Assembly: GCA_944391635.1 (NCBI GenBank)
Contig: CALXUL010000141.1
Span: 1 to 9,218 of the forward strand
Reading direction: 5' to 3'
Source: an uncultured Clostridia bacterium
GTDB lineage: Bacteria > Bacillota > Clostridia > UBA1381
DNA length: 9,218 nt
Under the pieces are notes generated by a model. That model saw only the letters and a list, made by a program, of their open reading frames with translations, was not told the origin of the DNA and did no database searches. The stretch's first letter is position 1. Each line of letters opens with the position of its first letter. This document shows, piece after piece, positions 1 to 4,602 of the stretch. The position numbers and the translations under genes are program-made.

Positions 1-230
1 TCTATTTGAAGTAATATAGGTGCATAACCTCTTTGAAATCTGCCTTTATTTTTAATGACCTTATTCATATCATCAGTATTATATTGTTTTATCCGCTCCA
101 CACTGTTTTGGAAGTCTGTTAAATCCAGCTCTAAAAAATCAGTTAAAAGAGTACCTATTTCAAACGCCTCGTTGTCGATAGGTAAATATATAGATTTTTC
201 GTCTATTGTTATATATTTGCTTTTATCCAT
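1..230 (-). CDS. Unknown protein, N-terminal 76 residues, cut by the window edge
   Basis: An open frame runs leftward from an ATG at 228-230 to the window edge without a stop, giving 76 codons. It begins MDKSKYITIDEKSIYLPIDN and continues to the segment RFQRGYAPILLQI. An AAAGGGG ribosome binding site lies seven bases before the start, and an exact-consensus promoter (272-300) reads into it with a leader of about 35 nt, so the gene is very likely real although only its start is visible. The visible part is acidic and soluble, with no signal peptide or membrane segment. I do not recognise the family. It diverges from the excisionase-integrase cassette and shares its operator region, which suggests a regulatory, transfer or maintenance role in the element, but that is inference. 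Confidence 0.7.
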   Translation of the reverse strand, partial: MDKSKYITIDEKSIYLPIDNEAFEIGTLLTDFLELDLTDFQNSVERIKQYNTDDMNKVIKNKGRFQRGYAPILLQI

Positions 231-271
231 TTTCTTGCCCCTTTGTAGTTAATACCTAATTTGATAAAAGT

Positions 272-300
272 ATTATATATTATCTTGACAAGTTTGTCAA
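272..300 (-). promoter_or_regulatory. Leftward sigma-A promoter for the divergent unknown gene
   Basis: Read on the minus strand there is TTGACA (295-300), a 17-base spacer and TATAAT (272-277), both hexamers exact. Transcription should begin near 265, about 35 bases before the leftward ATG. The -35 box lies in the right arm of the palindrome at 285-300. Confidence 0.8.
285..300. promoter_or_regulatory. Palindromic operator candidate shared by two divergent promoters
   Basis: TTGACAA (285-291), two bases, then TTGTCAA (294-300) form a perfect inverted repeat with 7-bp arms. Each arm contains the -35 hexamer of one of the two divergent promoters. A dimeric repressor bound here would block both promoters. 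The identity of the regulator is unknown. The symmetry is partly inherent in having two facing TTGACA boxes, but the extra matching base in each arm and the tight spacing argue for a selected site. Confidence 0.6.
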
Positions 301-313
301 TAGGTGGTATAAT
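285..313 (+). promoter_or_regulatory. Rightward sigma-A promoter for the xis-int cassette
   Basis: TTGACA (285-290), a 17-base spacer and TATAAT (308-313) match the consensus exactly. Transcription should start near 320, giving a leader of about 53 nt before the excisionase-like gene. No other promoter is evident before the integrase or the 95-residue gene, so it probably drives all three. Confidence 0.85.
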
Positions 314-320
314 AAATATA

Positions 321-346
321 TAATATATAACAAACAATATATATTA
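321..346. repeat. AT-only inverted repeat at the cassette transcription start
   Basis: TAATATATA (321-329) and TATATATTA (338-346) are perfect 9-bp arms around an 8-base loop. They fall at the predicted first bases of the xis-int transcript. It may be a weak leader hairpin or a second binding site for a repressor; AT-rich sequence makes chance symmetry possible. Confidence 0.4.
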
Positions 347-372
347 CCTATTACAAGAAAGGAGAAAATGCA

Positions 373-582
373 ATGAAAAGAACACTAAAAAAGAAAGTCA
401 CGTCTTTTGACAATCTGCCGTTAGTTATGACCGTTAGCGATGTTCAATGTGCGTTGCGTGTATCAAAACCAAACGCATATAAAATAATGGCTTCTGCCGA
501 CTTTCCGAAAATGAAAATCGGTAAGCGTGTACTGGTGGAAAAAGACGCATTTAAAAAGTGGCTTGCCAACATAGCAAACTAA
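373..582 (+). CDS. Excisionase-like helix-turn-helix DNA-binding protein
   Basis: A 69-residue basic protein. Residues 18-62 form a winged-helix/MerR-like HTH of the excisionase (HTH_17) type: the segment MTVSDVQCALRVSKPNAYKI is the HTH, and KMKIGKRVLVEKDAFKKWL is the beta wing with the terminal helix, where the family typically reads 'GKRxxVxKxxxxxWL'. Such proteins bend attachment-site DNA and tip the integrase toward excision, and some also act as transcription factors. The start at 373 is preceded by AAAGGAG eight bases upstream; an ATG at 368 is followed at once by a stop. The integrase gene follows after 47 bases on the same transcript, which supports the Xis role. A purely regulatory role, for example on the palindrome at 285-300, cannot be excluded. 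Confidence 0.85.
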   Translation: MKRTLKKKVTSFDNLPLVMTVSDVQCALRVSKPNAYKIMASADFPKMKIGKRVLVEKDAFKKWLANIAN

Positions 583-629
583 AAGAATTTATTGTAGAAA
601 AAATTGTTGAATTTAAGGAAGTGGTTATC

Positions 630-1829
630 GTGGCAAAGAAAAGAGCAAACGGCGAGGGTAGTATCAGACAGAGAAAAGACGGACGCTGGGAGGGACTTTA
701 CACCGTCAATTATAAGCGCAAAAGTGTATATGGAAAAACTAAAGAAGAGGTAAGAAAAAAGCTGAATAAGATAGAAAATGAAATTGACAGCGGTGTATAT
801 GTAGAAAACACTAATATTTCTTTTGGTTCTTGGCTTGATGAATGGCTTGAAGTGTACGCAAAACCTACTGTTAAACTTTCTACTTATGGCAGTTATGAGG
901 GGTATATAAGAAATCATATTAAACCTGAAATCGGTAAAGTCAAATTAAAAGACCTCAGAGCAGATGTACTGCAAAAATTCATCAACAAAAAACTTATAGA
1001 CGGCAGATGTGATAAGGTTAAGGACGAAAAGACCAATAAACTTGTTAATAAAAAAGGCGGTCTTTCCGAAAAGACTATTAAAAATATGTATAATATGATA
1101 CATTCAGCATTAAAACAAGCATATAAAAACGGTCTTGTATATCAAAATGTCAGTGAGCTTATCACTCTGCCCAAACAAAAAAGAAATGAAATGTGTGTAT
1201 TGTCTCTGTACGAACAAAAAGCGTTACAAGAAGCGGTACAAGATGAAAGGCTTGGTATAGGTATTTTACTTAGTCTTTTTACAGGTGTCCGTCTCGGAGA
1301 ACTTTTAGGATTAAAATTTGAAGATATAGACCTTGAAGCTAAAACAATTATTATCCGCAGAACACTTAACCGTCTAAAGATATTTGACAATCCCGATAAA
1401 AAGACGGACATAGTAATCGGAGAACCGAAAACAGATAGAGCAAAAAGGACTATACCGCTTCAAGATTTTTTAATACCATTGTTAAAACAACATCATGTCA
1501 ATATCATACGTGAAAAACTTTTAGTAGGAAATCTGTATAATGATGAGGGTTTTGTTATCTGCAATGAGTTTGGTAAATATCTTGAACCCCGTACTTATCA
1601 AGATTTTTACAAAAAAATGTTAAAAAAAGCGGATATACCAAATACAAACTTTCATACGCTCCGTCATACCTTTGCCACAAGAGCTTTAGAAAATGGTTTT
1701 GACGTAAAGGTTTTAGCAGATATTTTAGGACACGCAGACGCAAGCACAACGTTAAATAAATATGCTCACGCACTGCCTGACCATAAGAAAACATCTATGG
1801 AAAAATTAAGCTGTTTGTATGTATCATAA
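630..1829 (+). CDS. int: Tyrosine recombinase (Tn916/phage-type integrase)
   Basis: A 399-residue site-specific recombinase that would insert and excise the element at its attachment site. Residues about 7-50 are an AP2-like arm-binding domain (GEGSIRQRKDGRWEG followed by a YGKTKEE segment). Residues about 63-175 are the SAM-like core-binding domain, with an insert near 125-143. The catalytic domain runs from about 188 to 395 and has all expected residues: R221 in TGVRLGELLGL, K267 in GEPKTDRAKRTIPL, H342 and R345 in HTLRHTFATR, H368 in ILGHAD, and the nucleophile Y378 in NKYAH. It therefore looks active. I chose the GTG at 630 because AAGGAAG (615-621) sits eight bases before it and the product then begins MAKKRANGEGS, the usual start of this family; an in-frame GTG at 558 lies within xis and lacks this support. 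The 95-residue gene follows 13 bases later. Confidence 0.93.
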   Translation: MAKKRANGEGSIRQRKDGRWEGLYTVNYKRKSVYGKTKEEVRKKLNKIENEIDSGVYVENTNISFGSWLDEWLEVYAKPTVKLSTYGSYEGYIRNHIKPEIGKVKLKDLRADVLQKFINKKLIDGRCDKVKDEKTNKLVNKKGGLSEKTIKNMYNMIHSALKQAYKNGLVYQNVSELITLPKQKRNEMCVLSLYEQKALQEAVQDERLGIGILLSLFTGVRLGELLGLKFEDIDLEAKTIIIRRTLNRLKIFDNPDKKTDIVIGEPKTDRAKRTIPLQDFLIPLLKQHHVNIIREKLLVGNLYNDEGFVICNEFGKYLEPRTYQDFYKKMLKKADIPNTNFHTLRHTFATRALENGFDVKVLADILGHADASTTLNKYAHALPDHKKTSMEKLSCLYVS

Positions 1830-1842
1830 GGGGGTATGTATA

Positions 1843-2130
1843 ATGGATAACTTTACAAAAGGCATTTTAGATTTTTTTGCCGAAACAGAATTGAATATAT
1901 TGAAAGAGTATAAAAACGGCAATAAAGAGTATCAGCGGTTGTGTGATGAAAATATACATAACAGTATTAAAATGAAAGATATATGCCAAAAACTAAACAA
2001 TAAAGATATTAGACTGTTAGAAACGTGGAAAAATACAGTGTACAGACTTGCCGATATGGAAAAAGACATTTTATATTTGCAGGGGTATAAAGACTGTATT
2101 AAACTACTGCAATTTATCAATTTAATATGA
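1843..2130 (+). CDS. Small helical protein of unknown function downstream of the integrase
   Basis: A 95-residue, charged, Lys/Glu/Asp-rich protein predicted to be mostly helical, with no signal peptide or membrane segment. It begins MDNFTKGILDFFAETELNIL and contains a second helical segment ending DILYLQGYKDCIKLLQFI. An in-frame ATG exists at 1819, but AAGGGGG (1828-1834) lies eight bases before the ATG at 1843, so the latter is preferred. The gene starts 13 bases after the integrase stop and is followed at once by a terminator, so it is the last gene of the xis-int transcript. I do not recognise a characterised family. Its position suggests a role tied to the element, such as recombination control, but nothing in the sequence proves this. 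Confidence 0.75.
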   Translation: MDNFTKGILDFFAETELNILKEYKNGNKEYQRLCDENIHNSIKMKDICQKLNNKDIRLLETWKNTVYRLADMEKDILYLQGYKDCIKLLQFINLI

Positions 2131-2138
2131 CCTTACCG

Positions 2139-2165
2139 AATACCGCTCCGCTGGGCGGTATTTTT
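2139..2165 (+). terminator. Intrinsic terminator of the xis-int cassette
   Basis: AATACCGC (2139-2146) pairs with GCGGTATT (2155-2162) around an 8-base loop, and a run of five T follows from 2161. It begins eight bases after the stop of the 95-residue gene and insulates the recombinase transcript from the opposing tRNA gene. Confidence 0.85.
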
Positions 2166-2171
2166 ACGTTT

Positions 2172-2201
2172 TTGTGGTCGGTTGTGGTCAAAATTGTGGT
2201 C
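2172..2201. repeat. Three TTGTGGTC direct repeats, candidate integrase arm-type sites
   Basis: TTGTGGTC occurs at 2172-2179, 2182-2189 and 2194-2201, with starts 10 and 12 bases apart, close to one helical turn. The repeats lie between the cassette terminator and the tRNA 3' end. Integrases with an N-terminal arm-binding domain, as the one here has, bind short direct repeats flanking the core site, so these are good candidates. Binding itself is inferred. Confidence 0.55.
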
Positions 2202-2234
2202 AAGATACCATTTTATCATAACTATAATATATGT

Positions 2235-2268
2235 AAAAATCCCACAAACCGCATGGTTGTGGGATTTT
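2235..2268 (-). terminator. Intrinsic terminator of tRNA-fMet
   Basis: On the minus strand a 12-bp perfect stem (2257-2268 with 2236-2247) is followed by a run of five T. With one bulge the pairing can extend to a 4-base loop. It begins five bases after the tRNA CCA end. If the element integrated exactly at the tRNA 3' end, this terminator would be carried by the element. Confidence 0.85.
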
Positions 2269-2272
2269 CTAA

Positions 2273-2348
<76 letters not shown>

Positions 2349-2373
2349 ACATCTATTTTATTACTACCTGTCT

Positions 2374-2402
2374 ATTATAGCATATTTAGATATTATTGTC
2401 AA
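2374..2402 (-). promoter_or_regulatory. Sigma-A promoter of tRNA-fMet
   Basis: On the minus strand TTGACA (2397-2402), a 17-base spacer and TATAAT (2374-2379) match the consensus exactly. Transcription should start near 2366, about 18 bases before the mature tRNA 5' end, so the gene is transcribed independently of rpsB-tsf. Confidence 0.9.
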
Positions 2403-2432
2403 GCATTTTTTAATAATAAAAAAGTATGTACT

Positions 2433-2467
2433 AAAAAATAAAGAGGGCATTGGTCATATGCCCTCTT
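2433..2467 (-). terminator. Intrinsic terminator of the rpsB-tsf operon
   Basis: On the minus strand a 10-bp perfect stem (2458-2467 with 2441-2450) and 7-base loop are followed by TA and six T. The stem starts ten bases after the tsf stop codon, so the operon ends at tsf. Confidence 0.9.
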
Positions 2468-2477
2468 ATTTGAAAGC

Positions 2478-3380
2478 TTATTTTATCATGCTTGCAACTT
2501 CATCTGCGAAATTGTCCTGTTTCTTTTCAAGACCCTCGCCCTTTTCAAAGCGTGCATATTCAGCAACTTTAATAGTTCCGCCGAGTTTCTTTGCGGTTTC
2601 AGCAATATACTTTGAAACGCTCATATCTGAATCTTTAATAAATTCCTGTTCAACAAGACAAACTTCTTTATAGAACTTATTGATACGTCCGAGTACCATC
2701 TTTTCAACTATATTTGCAGGTTTGCCTTCATTTAATGCTTGTACAGAAAGAATTTCTTTTTCTTTTTCAACAACCTCAGTCGGAACAGCGTCCTTATCAA
2801 GATACTGTGCGCCTGCAGCAGCTATCTGCATTGCAATATCCTTTGCAAAATCAGCAAAACCATCCTTATCAGCGCAATCTGTATCAAACTTAACAAGTAC
2901 GCCTATTCTTCCGCCGCCATGGATATATGAACATATAACACCCTCAAAACGTACAAAACGTCTGATATTCATGTTTTCGCCTATTTTAGCGATTTTAGCT
3001 GTTAATTCTTCACCAACAGTTGTGTCGGAGCCTGACATTTTTAACTCTTTAAGTGCTTCAACATCAGCAGGATTATTTTCTGCAACAGTCTTTGCTACAT
3101 TATCAACAAATGTAAGGAATTCATCATTTTTAGCAACGAAATCGGTTTCGGAGTTGACTTCAACCAATACTCCTACATTGCCGTCAACATATGCTTTTAC
3201 AATACCTTCAGAAGCAATTCTTCCGGCTTTTTTAGCAGCTGTTGCAAGTCCCTTTTCTCTCAAAAGTTCAACAGCCTTTTCTTTATCTCCGCCAGCTTCG
3301 GTAAGAGCCTTTTTACAATCCATCATACCGCAGCCGGTCATTTCTCTTAATTCTTTAACATCTTGCGCAGTAAATGCCAT
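2478..3380 (-). CDS. tsf: Translation elongation factor Ts
   Basis: A 300-residue cytoplasmic guanine-nucleotide exchange factor that releases GDP from EF-Tu. Residues 1-50 form the UBA-like N-terminal domain that contacts EF-Tu (MAFTAQDVKELREMTGCGMM...). The exchange motif TDFVAKN is at 79-85. The core continues with GENMNIRRFVR (134-144), YIHGGGRIGVLV (152-163) and DIAMQIAA (181-188). The C-terminal segment with VSKYI and GEGLEKK is of the Firmicutes type. Length is close to other Firmicutes EF-Ts (about 293 residues in Bacillus). AGGAGG (3390-3395) lies nine bases before the ATG. The gene starts 24 bases after the rpsB stop, the conserved rpsB-tsf pairing, and is followed by a terminator, not by pyrH. 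Nothing is damaged or unusual. Confidence 0.98.
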   Translation of the reverse strand: MAFTAQDVKELREMTGCGMMDCKKALTEAGGDKEKAVELLREKGLATAAKKAGRIASEGIVKAYVDGNVGVLVEVNSETDFVAKNDEFLTFVDNVAKTVAENNPADVEALKELKMSGSDTTVGEELTAKIAKIGENMNIRRFVRFEGVICSYIHGGGRIGVLVKFDTDCADKDGFADFAKDIAMQIAAAGAQYLDKDAVPTEVVEKEKEILSVQALNEGKPANIVEKMVLGRINKFYKEVCLVEQEFIKDSDMSVSKYIAETAKKLGGTIKVAEYARFEKGEGLEKKQDNFADEVASMIK

Positions 3381-3404
3381 ACTATAAGTCCTCCTTGCTA
3401 AATA

Positions 3405-4157
3405 TTAGTCCTCTTGTGCATCTTCAAGCTCATCAGCCTCAGCTGATTCTGCCTCTATTTCTGCCATATCAGAACCCTGACGGCCTTCGATAATTGCATT
3501 TGCCATTGTTGACGCAATCAGTTTAACAGCACGGATTGCATCATCATTACCCGGGATTACATAATCTACTTCATCCGGGTCACAGTTTGTATCAACGATT
3601 GCAACAACAGGAATACCGAGTTTCTTTGCTTCGGAAATAGCAATTTTTTCTTTTCTCGGGTCTACAACAAACAATGCACCGGGAAGAGTCTTCATATCCT
3701 TGATACCGCCAAGATACTTTTCAAGCTTATCTCTTTGAGCCTTAAGCTTAATAACTTCTTTTTTAGGAAGCAAATCAAATGTTCCTTCCTCTTCCATCTT
3801 GTTAATCTGAGCCAGACGCTCAATTCTCTTCTGGATGGTTTTAAAGTTGGTAAGCATACCGCCGAGCCATCTTGCATTTACAAAATACATTCCAACTCTT
3901 TCTGCTTCCTCTTTGATAGAATCCTGAGCCTGCTTTTTTGTGCCTACAAAAAGAATACTTTTGCCCTCAGCAGCAATATCCTTTACAAAATAGTAAGCTT
4001 CCTCAACTTTTTTTACAGTCTTCTGAAGGTCGATAATGTAGATACCGTTTCTTTCGGTGAAGATGTATTCCGCCATTTTAGGATTCCATCTTCTTGTCTG
4101 ATGACCGAAGTGAACACCTGCTTCAAGAAGCTGTTTCATAGAAATTACGTTTGACAT
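3405..4157 (-). CDS. rpsB: 30S ribosomal protein S2
   Basis: A 250-residue component of the small ribosomal subunit, binding late near the neck between head and body and needed for S1 binding where S1 exists. Recognisable blocks are MKQLLEAGVHFGHQTRRWNP (7-26), FTERNGIYIIDL (33-44), LFVGTKKQA (69-77), NARWLGGMLTNF (94-105), PGALFVVDPRKE (159-170), and the strongly conserved region from IPVVAIVDTNCDPD (182-195) into YVIPGNDDAIRA (199-210). The coiled-coil insert lies at about 106-155. After about residue 228 comes a Glu/Asp/Ala-rich acidic tail, which varies between species. AGGAGG (4166-4171) is eight bases before the ATG. It is the first gene of the operon, with a leader of about 110 nt that could mediate S2 feedback. 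Confidence 0.98.
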   Translation of the reverse strand: MSNVISMKQLLEAGVHFGHQTRRWNPKMAEYIFTERNGIYIIDLQKTVKKVEEAYYFVKDIAAEGKSILFVGTKKQAQDSIKEEAERVGMYFVNARWLGGMLTNFKTIQKRIERLAQINKMEEEGTFDLLPKKEVIKLKAQRDKLEKYLGGIKDMKTLPGALFVVDPRKEKIAISEAKKLGIPVVAIVDTNCDPDEVDYVIPGNDDAIRAVKLIASTMANAIIEGRQGSDMAEIEAESAEADELEDAQED

Positions 4158-4266
4158 TTTATTATCCTCCTTGTTTTTTAAATTCCTCCACCCGGTTCAT
4201 TCGTAATCCGGAACCATTTTACAGGCAACGCCGGAAACAATCCCCAGAGTGTGTGTAATGTCATAC
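4158..4266 (-). promoter_or_regulatory. rpsB leader with a possible 12-codon upstream frame
   Basis: The predicted rpsB 5' UTR is about 110 nt, longer than needed for a ribosome binding site. It contains complementary GGTTC and GAACC segments 12 bases apart (4194-4215) and several CCGG blocks that could pair in alternative ways. A minus-strand frame at 4162-4200 encodes MNRVEEFKKQGG and ends in TAATAA, with the first stop five bases before the rpsB ATG and the rpsB ribosome binding site inside it. It lacks a clear ribosome binding site of its own, so translation is doubtful. An S2-responsive leader is plausible but I do not recognise a named motif. Confidence 0.35.
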
Positions 4267-4272
4267 TTTGTT

Positions 4273-4301
4273 ATAATAGCACATTTGGGACTATTTTTCA
4301 A
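4273..4301 (-). promoter_or_regulatory. Sigma-A promoter of rpsB-tsf
   Basis: On the minus strand TTGAAA (4296-4301), a 17-base spacer and TATTAT (4273-4278). Transcription should start near 4266. A run of 11 A on the plus strand (4311-4321), ten bases upstream of the -35 box, could act as an UP element, as expected for a ribosomal protein operon. Confidence 0.75.
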
Positions 4302-4480
4302 GAGCTTTTCAAAAAAAAAAATCAAATATTTCTTACTTAAATTATAATATAACTTTACCACGGAAAGCATTTTGGAATACTAAGCCGCTAATTTTATGTT
4401 TTTTTTACTTATATTGCCTAAAGAGCCAATAATTTTATCGGTAATATCAAGGCTTGTCAATTTTTTGTCGAATTTGCACC
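4302..4480. other. AT-rich spacer between divergent promoters, no gene seen
   Basis: This stretch separates the rpsB promoter from the activase promoter. Apart from the A run at 4311-4321 and T-rich tracts near 4400 and 4460, I see no open frame with a ribosome binding site, no RNA gene and no convincing hairpin. Confidence 0.5.
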
Positions 4481-4509
4481 TTGATTTAAAGCATAAAAAA
4501 TAGTATAAT
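4481..4509 (+). promoter_or_regulatory. Sigma-A promoter of the activase fusion gene
   Basis: TTGATT (4481-4486), a 17-base spacer and TATAAT (4504-4509). Transcription should start near 4516, which places the in-frame ATG at 4513 upstream of the transcript and leaves an 87-nt leader before the true start at 4603. Confidence 0.7.
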
Positions 4510-4521
4510 AAAATGAAGGTT

Positions 4522-4543
4522 TGCGTATTTTTTTATATACGCA
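4522..4543 (+). promoter_or_regulatory. Small hairpin at the 5' end of the activase leader
   Basis: TGCGTAT (4522-4528) pairs with ATACGCA (4537-4543) around an 8-base, mostly T loop, six or so bases after the predicted transcription start. It may protect the mRNA 5' end. No riboswitch class is recognised. Confidence 0.35.
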
Positions 4544-4602
4544 TATCAACACATATTTGCAGTATTTTTAACGGGAAGGTTTACTTATACGGAGGCAAAT
4601 TT

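Larger units (their letters stand above)
1..2272. mobile_element. Right-hand end of an integrated element (ICE, prophage or genomic island)
   Basis: This stretch carries an excisionase-like gene, a tyrosine recombinase, a small unknown gene, three direct repeats and a divergent gene, and it stops against the 3' end of a tRNA gene. That is the classic layout of the recombinase end of an element integrated in a tRNA. The DNA also looks more AT-rich than the tsf-rpsB and activase regions. The left boundary lies outside the window. The right boundary is placed at the tRNA 3' end by inference; it could lie up to about 70 bases further left, because a terminator for the tRNA sits in between. No structural, conjugation or cargo gene is visible, so the class of element cannot be decided. 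Confidence 0.75.

Noticed and set aside
55..252. Plus-strand open frame of 65 residues at the left edge
   Set aside because: It is antisense to the leftward gene at 1-230, which has a better start, ribosome binding site and promoter.
558..629. Upstream extension of the integrase to a GTG at 558
   Set aside because: It would overlap xis and has no ribosome binding site; the GTG at 630 has one at the right distance and gives the usual family N-terminus.
2680..3387. Plus-strand open frame of 235 residues
   Set aside because: It is the antisense of tsf, which has clear family motifs, a ribosome binding site and an operon partner.
3735..4154. Plus-strand open frame of 139 residues
   Set aside because: Antisense of rpsB with no ribosome binding site support.
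4513..4602. Upstream extension of the activase protein by 30 residues
   Set aside because: The ATG at 4513 lies before the predicted transcription start and lacks a ribosome binding site, and the extension does not belong to the ATPase fold.
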